This document shows, piece by piece, positions 26,749-37,404 of a stretch of 64,000 bases of DNA (positions are counted from its first letter, which is position 1; the number at the start of each line of letters is the position of its first letter). Origin of the DNA: Salinimonas marina. GTDB taxonomy: Bacteria; Pseudomonadota; Gammaproteobacteria; Enterobacterales; Alteromonadaceae. The translations under genes and the position numbers were made by a program. The DNA is taken from NCBI RefSeq assembly GCF_015644725.1, contig NZ_CP064795.1:87501-151500 (forward strand), in the 5' to 3' direction. The notes below the pieces were generated by a model. The model was not told the origin of the DNA. It saw only the letters and a program-made list of their open reading frames with translations, and did not search any database.

Positions 26749-28085
26749 ATGGCCGAACCGTTGCCCGAGCTGATTCATGAAATTGTGTCAGACACCCACC
26801 CTGATGATTCTGCCACCGTAATGTCAGCCGTGGCCAGTCAGGATGATGTGGCCGTTGCGACCTTGCTGGAATCGTTGCCGGTCGAACATCGTATTAATCT
26901 GTGGCAGGAGCTTCCCCGGGAACGCAAACTCGATGTGCTGGTGGAAATGCGCAGCGACCCCCGTGAAATTCTTATCGATGCCACTGCCGAAGATGCCTGG
27001 GTCGCCTTGTTTGGCGACATAGAAGCAGAAGATTTGCTGGAGTTGATGGACTCGCTGCCCAATCGCATTGTGCATCTGGCGTATGCCGAACTGGATGCCC
27101 AACAGCAACGCTTTTTTCGGGAAGCCACCCAGTTCAATGATGATCTGGTCGGACACTGGCTCACCCACGATTTGCTGGTGTTGCCGCTAAATGCCAAAGT
27201 TCGGGACGGACTACGGCTGATTCGCCGGAATGTGCCGCGCCATTGTGACAGTATATTTTTAGTGAACCGCTCAGGACAGTTTTCAGCAGCGGTGAAAGTT
27301 ACCCAGTTATTCGGGGCGCCGGAGCATGTGCCACTGGTAGAGCTGATTGAAGAAAACATGAGTATTCTTAAAGGCAATGATGACGCAGTCAGTGCTTCGT
27401 TACAGGTGCAGCGCTCCGGTTTTGCAGCATTGCCGGTGGTGGACGACAACAACAAGTTACTGGGACGACTGGATATTACCTCGGCCAGTGAACTAACAAA
27501 TGAATTTTACGAGCGTCAGGTAATGGCCACAGCAGGTATGGATGAAGACGAGGATTTGTTTTCACCGGTGGCCAAAAGCGCCCGAAACCGTGCGCTCTGG
27601 CTGGGCATCAATTTACTGACGGCGTTTTTGGCGTCCTGGTTTATCGGGCTGTTTGAAGCCACCCTGCAACAGGTGGTGGCGCTGGCCGTATTGATGCCAG
27701 TCGTCGCCAGCATGGGGGGAATTGCCGGCAGCCAGACACTCACCCTGATTGTGCGGGGACTGGCGCTAGGGCAGGTCAGTCCCGCCAACCGCAAGGCTCT
27801 GATGATAAAAGAGCTCAAAGTGGGCGGTGTGAATGGGGTGATTTGGGCCTTGGTTATTGGCATTGTGGCCTATTTCTGGTTTACCGATGTGCTACTGGGG
27901 TGGTGATTTGCCTGGCGATATTATTCAATATTGTGGCGGCGGCACTGGCCGGGGTGCTGGTACCGGTGCTGCTGGATAAACTCAAAATAGATCCGGCTTT
28001 GTCTGGCTCGGTAATTCTTACCACTGTTACGGACATTGTCGGCTTTGTGGCATTTTTAGGTTTGGGAACGGTGTTTCTGCTGTAG
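26749..28085 (+). CDS. mgtE: magnesium transporter MgtE (frameshifted)
   Basis: A Mg2+ channel/transporter of the inner membrane: an N-terminal MgtE_N helical domain (~1-130), two CBS domains (~135-250) that sense Mg2+, and a five-helix membrane domain with VVASMGGIAGSQTLTL. The start is ATG at 26749 with AGGAGA upstream. In the given sequence the frame stops at 27906 just after WFTDVLLGW. Adding one G to the G4 run at 27897-27900 continues VICLAILFNIVAAALAGVLV to 28085, making a normal 445-residue protein. Sequencing error in the G run is the likely cause. A strong terminator follows. Confidence 0.9.
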
Positions 28086-28184
28086 CCCGGCCAGCCGCCT
28101 GCTATCGCCGGCACGGTCACCTTCAGGTGCACCGGGCGGCAGTAACCCGCCGGCCAGCGTATTGCGCTTGTACATACCTTCATT

Positions 28185-28214
28185 GCGCCGCACAATAGCG
28201 GCGCTTTTTATTTT
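28185..28214 (+). terminator. terminator after mgtE
   Basis: A perfect 7-bp stem gcgccgc/gcggcgc (28185-28191 and 28198-28204) with a 6-nt loop is followed by tttttatttt. It ends the mgtE transcript just before rarD. Confidence 0.9.
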
Positions 28215-28240
28215 CCCCCAATCAACAGAAACCAGATTTC

Positions 28241-29172
28241 ATGCAAACAGACGAACAGGCTCGCAATACTCAAATCGGCGTATTTTGCGCTATCGCTGCC
28301 TACACCATGTGGGGCGTGGCGCCCATCTATTTTAAACAGCTGCAGAACATTGCGGCGATGGAGGTACTGATGCACCGGGTGGTGTGGTCAGTGGTGGTGC
28401 TGGTGGTGTTGATTGGCGCATTAAAACAATGGCCCAAAGTCATGCAGGCGGTGCGTTCAAAACGGGTAATGCAAACCTTGCTGGTGGCCGGATTGCTGCT
28501 GGGGGCAATTGGCTGTTATTTATCTGGGCGATTAACAACAATCATATTCTGGATGCCAGCCTGGGCTATTACATCAACCCCTTATTCAATGTTTTTCTGG
28601 GGCGATTGTTTCTTGGAGAGCGATTACGGCCGATGCAACAGTTTGCTGTGGTGTTGGCGGTTATCGGGGTGGCCATTCTGGTGTTTTCCTATGGGCATTT
28701 ACCCTGGATTGCCCTGGTGCTGGCGTTTACCTTCGGGGTGTATGGGTTATTGCGTAAGCGGGTGGCGGTAGATACCTTGCCGGGCTTGTTTATCGAAACA
28801 CTGATGCTGTTGCCCCTGGCGTTGATGTACTGGGTATTTATGGCGTCAGAGCAGGCCAATCTGATGCAAAATAGTGCCAGTCTCAATACATTGCTGATTG
28901 CCGCCGGTATTGTTACGACCGCCCCGTTACTGTGCTTTACCGCCGCCGCACGGCGCATTATGTATTCAACGCTGGGCTTTTTTCAGTATATCGGGCCGTC
29001 GCTAATGTTTGTACTGGCGGTGTTTTTGTACGATGAACCCCTGGATCCGTCGCGTCTGACTACCTTCGGATTTGTCTGGCTGGCGTTGCTGGTATTTAGT
29101 CTGGATTCGTTAAAAGTCTATCATGGTCAGCGCCAGGCCCGTCGCCAGGCCCGGCATCACACGGCCGACTGA
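28241..29172 (+). CDS. rarD: RarD-type EamA/DMT permease (frameshifted)
   Basis: A ten-helix drug/metabolite-superfamily transporter of the RarD subfamily, with the typical start AIAAYTMWGVAPIYFKQL and the EamA repeat. The substrate is not firmly known for the family. The given sequence breaks after VAGLLLGA; one extra G in the G5 run at 28501-28505 yields LLLGGNWLLFIWAINNNHIL and a continuous 310-residue protein ending at 29172. This suggests an undercalled G, not a dead gene. The stop overlaps the convergent REC-GGDEF gene by 16 nt. Confidence 0.88.
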
Positions 29173-30431
29173 ATGCGCTGCCGGGCGGCGGCAATATCGC
29201 TGACAATACGGTTACGGCCGGCTTTTTTGGCCTGGTACAATAATTCATCGGCCTGACTGACCGCCACATTGAGTGCTTCAGGTAACACCGTAAGCAGGCC
29301 CACGCTGGTACTGACCTGATACGTTTGTCCGGCGTGGGTGAAATTGAGCGCTTCGACATCGCGGCGGAAGGTTTCTAAACGCTTAAACGCCAGCTTGGGC
29401 GGCGTAGAGGGTAAAAATACCACAAACTCCTCACCACCGAAGCGGGCTACCACACCGTCGTCAAATTGCTGTTTGAGTATGCCTGCAACCCGTATAAGTA
29501 CCTCATCACCGGCATCATGGCCGTAGGTATCATTAATGGCTTTAAAAAAATCCAAATCCAGCATCGCCAGCGCATGGGCCCGGTCAGAGTCCGGCACCAT
29601 AGCACTTAGCTTGTCGAAAAAATAACGCCGATTCACCAGGCCGGTGAGAAAATCAGTATGGGCCATACTGGTTAACGCCTCGACATGCTCAATCAGTTCA
29701 ATATTCTGACTGATTCGACACAAAAACTCTTCATGACAATACGGTTTTAACAGAAAATCATTGGCCCCGGATTTGATGTAGCGCGCCGAATGCATGTCGT
29801 TGCCCCGCTCGCACACACTAATGATGGCCAGTTGCTCTTTGGTATAGTCGGCGCGCAGGTTGGCAATGAGCGCGGTACTGTTTTGATCTTCAAGCTCGGC
29901 CCCGGTGATAACGACTTTTATATTGTGATTTTCTCTGAGCAATTGCTGAGTTTGCGCCGCGGTGCTGGCTTCGTAGGTATTGAAGTTATGGCGCTTAAGT
30001 AGCGACACCATATGCCGGGCCGAGCGCCGATCCTGTCCGGTCACCACAATCCCGATATGTTTATTGCGTTCCAGCCGGCCGAGCAGCCGACTCAGATAAT
30101 CGTAGGTTTGCGCATTTTCTTTGGGGATATAATCCACCACCTCCCGGCTAAGAACACTGTTGCGGGTGGTGGCGTCCATGCGGCCGGTAACCACTATGGT
30201 AGGCAGGATACTCTCAAGACAAAAGTCGATGGCCTGACCATTGACGGCATCAGGCAAATTATAATCGACAATAGCGCACAAAAAGCTTTCCGGCATGGCC
30301 TGGGAAAAAACATACCTGGCTTCGGTCAAAGACTGGGCGGTGACCGCTTCTAAGCCGGCTTTTTCCACCAGTTTAATGACAATATTCATTGCCATTTTGC
30401 TGTCTTCAATCACCAGCACTTTTGATTGCAT
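29157..30431 (-). CDS. two-receiver response regulator with GGDEF domain
   Basis: A 424-residue cytoplasmic regulator: receiver 1 (~1-120), receiver 2 (~125-245) and a GGDEF diguanylate cyclase (~255-415). Receiver 1 keeps the phospho-acceptor, D56 in AIVDYNLP. Receiver 2 has T176 where the aspartate should be (VVITGAELED), although its lysine K229 (FLLKP) remains, so it is probably a non-phosphorylated partner domain. The active-site motif is GGEEF (332-336), a functional variant. No histidine kinase is adjacent. c-di-GMP output under phosphorylation control is inferred. Confidence 0.92.
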   Translation of the reverse strand: MQSKVLVIEDSKMAMNIVIKLVEKAGLEAVTAQSLTEARYVFSQAMPESFLCAIVDYNLPDAVNGQAIDFCLESILPTIVVTGRMDATTRNSVLSREVVDYIPKENAQTYDYLSRLLGRLERNKHIGIVVTGQDRRSARHMVSLLKRHNFNTYEASTAAQTQQLLRENHNIKVVITGAELEDQNSTALIANLRADYTKEQLAIISVCERGNDMHSARYIKSGANDFLLKPYCHEEFLCRISQNIELIEHVEALTSMAHTDFLTGLVNRRYFFDKLSAMVPDSDRAHALAMLDLDFFKAINDTYGHDAGDEVLIRVAGILKQQFDDGVVARFGGEEFVVFLPSTPPKLAFKRLETFRRDVEALNFTHAGQTYQVSTSVGLLTVLPEALNVAVSQADELLYQAKKAGRNRIVSDIAAARQRIQSAV

Positions 30432-30487
30432 CTGAAATCCCGCCCAATTTACTCAATAGCACAATTGTGCGACAACCACAGGTTTCT

Positions 30488-32659
30488 TCAATTAGCCTTT
30501 AGTTTAGCGTAGGCCAGAACCAGCCATTTCGAGCCAAAATCATCAAAGTTTACCTGGACCCGGGCGTGGTCCCCGGAGCCTTCATAATTGAGCACCACCC
30601 CGGCCCCGAACTTGGGATGCTCTACTCGTTGCCCCAGCGCAAAGCCACTATCTTCAAAAGCTTCATGGGAAGCCATGCGGCTAAAGCGGTTGTGCACCGG
30701 TCGCGAAATCTGGCTTTTCAGACGTACTTCTTCGACAAATTCAGCCGGAATCTCACGAATGAACCGCGACGCCGTATGAAATTTATCCTGACCGTATACC
30801 CGCCGGCTTTCGGCATAGGTGATAAATAGTTTTTGCATGGCCCGGGTCATGCCCACATAACATAGCCGCCGCTCTTCTTCCATGCGTCCGGGTTCGTCAT
30901 TGGTCATCTGTGACGGAAACATGCCTTCTTCAACGCCAGCCAAAAACACCAGCCCGAATTCCAGTCCTTTGGCGCTGTGAATCGTCATCATCTGCACCGC
31001 GTCCTGCTCTGAGTCAGCCTGATTGTCACCCGCCTCCAAAGAAGCATGGGCCAGGAAAGCCGCCATCGGAGTCATTTCCTCGGCTTCTTCCGGCACAATA
31101 TATTGCTTGCAGGCGGTGACCAGTTCTTCAAGGTTTTCAATACGGGCCTGGGCTTTTTCGCCACGCTCAGCCTGGTACATGGCGTACAGGCCGGAATGTT
31201 TGATGGCTTTGTCCGCTTGCTCTTCGAGTGGCAATTCCTTAACCGCTTGCTCTAAGTCGGTAACCAGGGTGGTAAATGCCTGCAGCGCCTTGGACGCGCG
31301 CCCGGTTAAACTGCCTTCCTGAATGAGCATGTTACTGGCCTGCCACAACGAGCAGTTATGCTCACGGGCGGTTTGACGCACCTGGGTAATGGTTTTTTCC
31401 CCAATGCCGCGGCTGGGGGTATTCACCACACGCTCAAACGCTGCATCATCGTGAGGATGGTTGAGCATGCGCAAATAGCCCAGCGCATCACGGATTTCCT
31501 GGCGTTCGAAAAAGCGCAGCCCGCCATAAATACGATAGGCAATGGATTCATGCAGCAAGGCTTCTTCCAACACCCGGGACTGGGCGTTGTTACGATACAA
31601 AATGGCGCTATCTTTAAGGCTGTTGCCGTCATCCAGCCATTTTTTAATTTGCGAAACAATAAAGCGGGCTTCGTCGAGTTCGTTAAAGCCTGCATACACT
31701 GAGATAAGCTCGCCTTCGGCACCATCTGTCCACAGTTCTTTGCCTAACCGCCCGGAGTTGTTGTCGATGACCGCATTCGCAGCATTAAGGATATTGGCGG
31801 TGGACCGGTAGTTTTGTTCCAGCCGGATGGTAGAGGTATCTTTGAAGTCTTTTAGAAAATTATGGATGTTGTCGACATTGGCCCCACGCCACCCATAAAT
31901 TGACTGATCATCATCACCCACAATCATAATATTGTTGGTGTCGGCGCTGCACAGCATCCGTAGCCAGGCGTACTGAATATTATTGGTATCCTGAAACTCA
32001 TCCACCAGCACCGCTTTAAACCGGCGTTGATAATGGGCCAGCACTTCGGGATTTTTGGCCCACAGTTCATGGGCGCGCAGCAGCAATTCGGCAAAGTCGA
32101 CTAAGCCTGAACGATCGCAGGCTTCCTGATAAGCAGCATAAATTTCCTGCATCTTTTGCGCGGTGGCATCGCCATGAGTTTCGATATGCTGAGGTCGTAA
32201 GCCTTCGTCTTTATTGCCATTGATGTACCACTGAATCTGACGCGGCGCCCAGTGCTTTTCATCCAGGTTCATGGCCTTAAGAATGCGCTTTACCAGTCGG
32301 TACTGATCATCAGAGTCCAGGATTTGAAAGTTTTCCGGTAACCCGGCCTCTGCATGGTGCGCGCGCAGTAAGCGATGCGCCAAGCCATGAAAGGTACCTA
32401 TCCAGGTGCTGTTAAGTCCCCGACCCATCAGGTGCTCAATACGCCCGCGCATTTCCCGCGCCGCCTTATTGGTAAAGGTTACGGCTAAAATCGAGAAGGG
32501 GGTGATATTTTCCACTTCCATCAGCCAGGCAATGCGGTGCACCAGCACCCGGGTTTTACCACTACCGGCACCCGCCAGCACTAACATGTTAGACAGCGGC
32601 GCCGCCACGGCCTCACGTTGTTTGTCGTTTAAGCTGTCGAGCAGTAATGATACATCCAT
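30488..32659 (-). CDS. uvrD: DNA helicase II
   Basis: A 723-residue superfamily 1A 3'-5' helicase acting in nucleotide excision and mismatch repair, close to E. coli UvrD (720). The start MDVSLLLDSLNDKQREAVAAP is typical. Walker A is AGAGSGKT (K35); motif II is VDEFQDTNNIQY; and the QNYRS, GEKTI and VEEGMFP segments are recognisable. The C-terminus carries the RNA-polymerase-interacting Tudor-like end (RVEHPKFGAGVVLNYEGSG...). No LexA box was found upstream. Confidence 0.97.
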   Translation of the reverse strand: MDVSLLLDSLNDKQREAVAAPLSNMLVLAGAGSGKTRVLVHRIAWLMEVENITPFSILAVTFTNKAAREMRGRIEHLMGRGLNSTWIGTFHGLAHRLLRAHHAEAGLPENFQILDSDDQYRLVKRILKAMNLDEKHWAPRQIQWYINGNKDEGLRPQHIETHGDATAQKMQEIYAAYQEACDRSGLVDFAELLLRAHELWAKNPEVLAHYQRRFKAVLVDEFQDTNNIQYAWLRMLCSADTNNIMIVGDDDQSIYGWRGANVDNIHNFLKDFKDTSTIRLEQNYRSTANILNAANAVIDNNSGRLGKELWTDGAEGELISVYAGFNELDEARFIVSQIKKWLDDGNSLKDSAILYRNNAQSRVLEEALLHESIAYRIYGGLRFFERQEIRDALGYLRMLNHPHDDAAFERVVNTPSRGIGEKTITQVRQTAREHNCSLWQASNMLIQEGSLTGRASKALQAFTTLVTDLEQAVKELPLEEQADKAIKHSGLYAMYQAERGEKAQARIENLEELVTACKQYIVPEEAEEMTPMAAFLAHASLEAGDNQADSEQDAVQMMTIHSAKGLEFGLVFLAGVEEGMFPSQMTNDEPGRMEEERRLCYVGMTRAMQKLFITYAESRRVYGQDKFHTASRFIREIPAEFVEEVRLKSQISRPVHNRFSRMASHEAFEDSGFALGQRVEHPKFGAGVVLNYEGSGDHARVQVNFDDFGSKWLVLAYAKLKAN

Positions 32660-32786
32660 AAATTGCGGCTACCTGTATTCCTGATAAACAAGGAGATGAA
32701 AGTGTGCCTCAATTATGCCAGTGAACTGGGTGTTTATACAGGCCAGTTTGTGGGTTTTTAGCGGGGAGGGGGGCTACAAAATGCGG

Positions 32787-32815
32787 AAAACGCCGGCAAC
32801 AGAGCACCGGCATTC
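32787..32815 (-). terminator. possible terminator after csbD
   Basis: On the minus strand, gccgg and ccggc pair around a 10-nt loop right after the csbD stop, followed by gtttt. The stem is short and the T tract weak, so this is tentative. Confidence 0.45.
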
Positions 32816-32821
32816 TAAATC

Positions 32822-33016
32822 TTACTTCGATGAAAACTCATCTACTTCACGCTCAGCTTCGTCACGGGTTTTGCCGTAATGTTGCTGAACCTTGCCGATC
32901 AGTTCTTCACGACGACCATCTACCTGGTCCAGTTCGTCATCTGTCAGCTTCCCCCATTTTTGTTGGGCTTTGCCTTTCATCTCTTTCCAGTTGCCTTCGA
33001 TACGATCGTTGTTCAT
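32822..33016 (-). CDS. CsbD-family stress-response protein
   Basis: A 64-residue, highly charged, probably helical protein beginning MNNDRIEGNWKEMKGKAQQK, the CsbD/YjbJ signature. These proteins are abundant under general or osmotic stress, but their molecular role is not known. The start is ATG at 33016 because GGAGGA lies directly upstream on the minus strand; the longer frame adds 18 unlikely residues. It is monocistronic. Confidence 0.92.
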   Translation of the reverse strand: MNNDRIEGNWKEMKGKAQQKWGKLTDDELDQVDGRREELIGKVQQHYGKTRDEAEREVDEFSSK

Positions 33017-33391
33017 AGGTTCCTCCATAAATGAGAATGGCAATAGCTGGCGATTGCCAGCCAATGTCATTATTTATAAAGCATAGGTTATTCCTTTCAT
33101 CCTATGTAAAAATTAACATTATGAAATTAATAAGTTTTTAGTGAAAATGACGCGGGGTAAAGGCGGATTTTTGGGCTTATTCAGAGCGTAAAAATTGCAG
33201 TTTTTACACGGCAACCGGATAAAATCGAAATTACATCAACTTCATGTTTAAAAACTGATCAAAGCCAGGGGTGCGCCGGTAATGACCATTCACTCGCATC
33301 ATTTAAACTATTGGTAGCCTTCGCCTTGAAATTGACGCGGCTGCTATCACACAATGACCATTTTTACGTCTACACCATCGGGAACCACGCT
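33017..33391. other. intergenic region between csbD and cysE
   Basis: About 375 bp holding the promoters of two divergent genes. The only clear structure is a perfect 7-bp inverted repeat gtaaaaa/tttttac around ttgcag at 33188-33207, on the cysE side. It could be an operator or a weak hairpin. No small gene was found. Confidence 0.5.
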
Positions 33392-34209
33392 ATGCAGGTA
33401 AAACCGGCGACTGCTGACTTCTGGCAAGCCCTTAAGCGGGAGGCAAGAACCATTGCACATAATGAACCGCTGCTGGCCAGCTATATTCACGCGTGCATTT
33501 TGACCCATCATAACTTTGAATCGTCATTGAGTTTTATCTTGTCGAATAAAGTTGCCGATGATGTTATGCCCGCGCTGGCCATCCGTGAGGTGTTTGACGA
33601 AGCGTATTTGCTTGACCCGCAGATCACCGAGTCGGCCATTGAAGATATCCAGGCCGTGCATCGCCGGGATGCCGCCGTCGATGATTTTCTTACTCCGCTG
33701 CTATATTTTAAAGGTTTTCAGGCGGTACAGGTGCATCGTATGGCGCATTATCTGTGGAACAAAGGCCGGCACCAGCTTGCGCTGTTTTTACAAAGCCGCA
33801 ACTCGGTTACCTACGGGGTGGACATCCATCCGGCGGCGCGAATCGGTAAAGGGGTGATGTTTGATCATGCCACCGGGATTGTGGTGGGCGAAACCGCCGT
33901 AATTGAAGATCATGTGTCATTGCTGCAAAGCGTCACGCTGGGTGGCACCGGTCATGAGTCCGGTGATCGCCACCCGAAAGTCCGTCAGGGGGTGCTGGTG
34001 GGTGCCGGTGCTAAGATTTTAGGCAACATTGAAGTGGGTGAGGGCTCCAAAGTCGGCGCGGGCAGCGTGGTATTAAGCGATGTGCCGCCCATACCACGGT
34101 GGTCGGCGTACCCGCCAAAGTGGTGGGACGACCCACCTGCCCACGGCCCTGCGACTCTATGCGTCAGAATGTGCTGGAGGATAACGGCCAGCTACAGCAA
34201 AGTAACTAG
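33392..34209 (+). CDS. cysE: serine O-acetyltransferase (frameshifted near the C-terminus)
   Basis: CysE makes O-acetylserine from serine and acetyl-CoA, committing serine to cysteine synthesis. An N-terminal helical domain (FWQALKREARTIAHNEPLLASY) is followed by the left-handed beta-helix of hexapeptide repeats (IHPAARIGKGVMFDHATGIVVGETAVI). The ATG at 33392 is chosen over 33311 because it matches the family start. The given frame goes astray after VLSDVPP; one extra C in the C3 run at 34088-34090 gives HTTVVGVPAKVVGRP and a stop at 34207-34209, a 272-residue protein of normal length. The corrected end overlaps the convergent yigB by 18 nt. Confidence 0.9.
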
Positions 34210-34908
34210 CTCGTCGAGGTCACGCAATTCGATATGCGGCAGAACCTTCACCTGTTCCTGCCGCATGACCATTCCCCGATTATGGGCATACCACGCACTT
34301 TGCAGCCCCGCCGCAATGGCGCCATACACATCTTTTTCCAGATTATCGCCCACATGCAACACTTCATGAGCAGGAATATTTAACAGCGCGACGGCTTCGT
34401 CGAACATCGCCCGGGCCGGCTTCATCGGCCGCTCGATACTGGCATGCAGAACCTTTGAAAAGTAACGGTCCAGGCCGGTACTCTGGGTATCTACATTGCC
34501 ATTGGTAATACCAATAAGCGGAACCCGGCGTGCCAGTCTGGCCAGGGTTTGATGCATTTCTTCGGTCAGCGCAAAATTACTGCGGGCAGTATAAAAATAC
34601 TCAAAACAGGCTTTGGCGGCTTGCTTTAAGCTGGTTTCGTCATCGATATCACTGGCCAGCGCCTGTTGCAGGGTTTGCAGACGCCAGCGCCCCATGTCAC
34701 TGGATAAGCGGGGATCCGCCTGCAATAACCGCTGCCGGATATCCTGCCACTGGACGGGGGTTAACTGGGCGGTGCGCGGATAATGTTTACCAATGTAGTC
34801 ACGTAAGGAGACTTCAGCGGCGCGGATCACCGGTCCGTTGTCATACAGGGTATCGTCCAGATCAAAGGTCATTGCTTTTACCGGGCCCAGGGGGCGATAA
34901 AAACGCAT
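34192..34908 (-). CDS. yigB: HAD-superfamily phosphatase, YigB-like
   Basis: A 238-residue HAD hydrolase with motif I FDLDDTLYDN near 15-24, motif II TNGN near 135, and motifs III/IV K (MKPARAMFDEA) and HVGDNLEKDVYGA. E. coli YigB dephosphorylates FMN in riboflavin metabolism and sits in the same dapF-xerC operon, which supports the name; the substrate here is inferred. It starts 20 nt after xerC and is the last gene of the minus-strand operon. No cofactor gene is adjacent. Confidence 0.88.
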   Translation of the reverse strand: MRFYRPLGPVKAMTFDLDDTLYDNGPVIRAAEVSLRDYIGKHYPRTAQLTPVQWQDIRQRLLQADPRLSSDMGRWRLQTLQQALASDIDDETSLKQAAKACFEYFYTARSNFALTEEMHQTLARLARRVPLIGITNGNVDTQSTGLDRYFSKVLHASIERPMKPARAMFDEAVALLNIPAHEVLHVGDNLEKDVYGAIAAGLQSAWYAHNRGMVMRQEQVKVLPHIELRDLDELVTLL

Positions 34909-34928
34909 GGCAGTCTCCTTATTTGAGG

Positions 34929-35837
34929 TTACTTTTTACGCGCCTTGGGGTGCGCTGAATCATACACCTTGGCCAAATGCTGAAAATCCAGATGGGTGTA
35001 GACCTGGGTAGTCGACAAGTTGGCGTGGCCCAGTAATTCCTGTACCGACCGGAGATCACCACTGGACTCCAGTACGTGGGTAGCAAAAGAATGGCGCAGT
35101 TTGTGAGGACTGATTTTGCGTCCCAGTCCCTGCTCAATCGCCATGGTTTCAAGCCGGTTGGCCACCTGCCGATTGGAAATCCGGGTTTTGCGTAAGCTTA
35201 AAAAGACGGCGGGTTCATCGTCGGTGCACAATTGCGGACGCACCTGTAGCCAGGCGGTGAGGGCCTGCCTTGCCATTTTCCCCATCGGTAAGATACGTTC
35301 TTTGCTGCCTTTACCGCGCACCCGTAAGGTGCCATCGGCCTGGCAATCATGAACATTCAATCCGGTCAGCTCGCTCAGGCGCAGGCCACAGCCGTACAGC
35401 AATTCAAACATAGCCTTATCCCGCAGTGCCAACAGGGCATTGTCCTGCTGACTGAGCAGATGCTGCATATCATCTACCGATAGCTGTTTAGGCAGAGGCC
35501 GCCCCTGTTTAGGCGCCGAAATACCCTCCACCGGGTTGCTGAATAACTGATGTTGATCGATAAGATAGCGACAAAAGGTACGCAAAGCAGACAAGCGCAG
35601 GGCAATACTGCGAGCATGCTGACCCTGCTGTTTGGAAAGGCTTAAAATGCGTTTCACATCAGTGGGGGTTAACGCCGACCAGTCGGGTAAATCCAGGGCC
35701 GTGGCCACGGTGCTTAGCTGTCGCCGGTAATTGGCCAGGGTATGGGCAGATAGCCCGCGCTCCACCTGCAGATGACAAATAAATTTATCCAGCCAGTGAG
35801 CGCACGATTCAGACAGCAGTGGTTGCGGGGTATTCAT
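34929..35837 (-). CDS. xerC: tyrosine recombinase XerC
   Basis: A 302-residue site-specific recombinase that, with XerD, resolves chromosome dimers at dif. The N-terminal SAM-like core-binding domain spans ~10-95 (LERGLSAHTL-like: VERGLSAHTLANYRRQL). The catalytic set R153, K176, H245, R248, H271 and Tyr280 is complete (HKLRHSFATHVLESSG, LLGHANLSTTQVYTHLD). Genomic position between DUF484 and yigB is the conserved gammaproteobacterial one, distinguishing it from XerD and phage integrases. Confidence 0.96.
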   Translation of the reverse strand: MNTPQPLLSESCAHWLDKFICHLQVERGLSAHTLANYRRQLSTVATALDLPDWSALTPTDVKRILSLSKQQGQHARSIALRLSALRTFCRYLIDQHQLFSNPVEGISAPKQGRPLPKQLSVDDMQHLLSQQDNALLALRDKAMFELLYGCGLRLSELTGLNVHDCQADGTLRVRGKGSKERILPMGKMARQALTAWLQVRPQLCTDDEPAVFLSLRKTRISNRQVANRLETMAIEQGLGRKISPHKLRHSFATHVLESSGDLRSVQELLGHANLSTTQVYTHLDFQHLAKVYDSAHPKARKK

Positions 35838-35843
35838 ATACCA

Positions 35844-36542
35844 CTAATAATTCAGCAAGTCTGGCAGTACAATATTCAGCACTTGTTGCAACTGTTTTAG
35901 CAGCAGGGTGTCCATATCGGGGGTAAAATGACTGGGGTCGCGGCTGCCCACGGCGACCATCCCCAACGGCCGGCTATCGCCCAGTAAAATCAGTGCCGCT
36001 GACTCGGCAATATTGTCGCCGAATAACAGCTGTCTTTCGTGCTGACTTAAACGGCCAAAAAAGAAATTACTGTGTTTAAAACGCTTTTCTACAAACAAGC
36101 GGCGCTGCAGTTCCTGCAAAGCATGAGGGCCACTGAATAGCCGTAAGCTTACCGACGCCAAATCCAGCTCTTCCTGCAACACTTCTTCCAGTTTTAACTG
36201 GATTTCAGCCACACTTTTGCAGGTGAGCAACTGAACATTAAGATCGGTGTATACCCGATAAATTTTTTCATTCTGCCGGGCCACACCAATCAGCTGGTTC
36301 AGCTTATAATTTTGCTGACGCACTTTTTTACGTAGCTGTTCGCTCTGAATTTCAACCAGCGACACACTGCCACGGGTTTCGTGAGGAATATGCAACCGTT
36401 CCAGAAGATGGGGCTGCTGGGCAAAAAAATCCGGGTTTTTGAGCAAATAATCACTGACCTCTTCCGCCTTTAACGGGCTTTTTTCGGCATACGAAGAAGA
36501 AAGCTTGATTGTGGGTTTTGCCTTCCCTGAAACATCGTTCAT
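35844..36542 (-). CDS. DUF484 GAF-like protein
   Basis: A 232-residue protein of the DUF484 family, found next to xerC and dapF in many gammaproteobacteria. The N-terminal helix [22 protein letters not shown] is the family signature, followed by a coiled-coil-like stretch ([18 protein letters not shown]) and a GAF-like domain. Its function is not established. It overlaps dapF by 4 nt and ends 6 nt before xerC, so it lies within one operon. Confidence 0.93.
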   Translation of the reverse strand: MNDVSGKAKPTIKLSSSYAEKSPLKAEEVSDYLLKNPDFFAQQPHLLERLHIPHETRGSVSLVEIQSEQLRKKVRQQNYKLNQLIGVARQNEKIYRVYTDLNVQLLTCKSVAEIQLKLEEVLQEELDLASVSLRLFSGPHALQELQRRLFVEKRFKHSNFFFGRLSQHERQLLFGDNIAESAALILLGDSRPLGMVAVGSRDPSHFTPDMDTLLLKQLQQVLNIVLPDLLNY

Positions 36543-37369
36543 AACATCAGTTGTCCGTCATAAATATGTTGTGCGGGACCGGTCATTTTCAGCACCGACC
36601 CTGGCCCCTGCCAGCGCACCCGCAAACTGCCACCGGGTAAGTCTACCCGAACATCCTTACCCAGTTTTTCCTGAAGCTGGCCAATCGCAGCCGCGGCACA
36701 GGCACCACTGCCACAGGCCATGGTTTCGCCTACGGCGCGCTCAAACACCCGTAACTTGATATGTCCGGGATGCAAAATTTGCATAAAACCCACATTGGCG
36801 CCCTCAGGAAAGCGCTCGTGGCGTTCCAGTAGGGGGCCGATAGTGGCAACCGGCGCGGTGTCCACATCGTCCACTTCCAGGACACAATGGGGATTACCCA
36901 GTGAGGCAGCGCCATAAAACAAAGTATGGTCGTTTTCACGAATCAGGTAAGTTTTTTCCTGCTTATTGGCTTTATGGGGGATCTTCGCCGGTTCAAATTC
37001 CGGCTTGCCCATATTCACTGTCACCTGGCCGTCTTTTTCCAGGTACAGCACCATTTTACCGGCTTTGGTGCTGACCAGAATCTTATTGCGGTTAATCAGC
37101 CCTTTTTGCTTCACAAACCGGGCAAAACAGCGCGCACCATTACCGCATTGATTCACTTCACTGCCATCGGCATTAAAAATCCGATAGTGAAAGTCCTGCT
37201 CAGGATCATAAGGTGGCTCCACCATAAGTAATTGGTCAAACCCAATACCAAAGTGCCGGTCAGCCAACTGCTGAATTTTGTCCTGCGAAAAATAGACATT
37301 CTGGGTCACATTATCGACGACCATAAAGTCGTTACCCAGGCCGTGCATTTTGGAAAATTGAATCTGCAT
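36539..37369 (-). CDS. dapF: diaminopimelate epimerase
   Basis: A 276-residue enzyme converting LL- to meso-diaminopimelate for lysine and peptidoglycan. The two catalytic cysteines are C75 in NQCGNGARC and C219 in [11 protein letters not shown]. It begins [20 protein letters not shown] as usual. Length equals that of E. coli DapF (274). It lies 35 nt downstream of lysA, which uses its product, and overlaps the DUF484 gene by 4 nt. Confidence 0.97.
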   Translation of the reverse strand: MQIQFSKMHGLGNDFMVVDNVTQNVYFSQDKIQQLADRHFGIGFDQLLMVEPPYDPEQDFHYRIFNADGSEVNQCGNGARCFARFVKQKGLINRNKILVSTKAGKMVLYLEKDGQVTVNMGKPEFEPAKIPHKANKQEKTYLIRENDHTLFYGAASLGNPHCVLEVDDVDTAPVATIGPLLERHERFPEGANVGFMQILHPGHIKLRVFERAVGETMACGSGACAAAAIGQLQEKLGKDVRVDLPGGSLRVRWQGPGSVLKMTGPAQHIYDGQLML

Positions 37370-37404
37370 GAACCGCTTACTGTCTGTCTGTGTTATTGCC
37401 TAGT

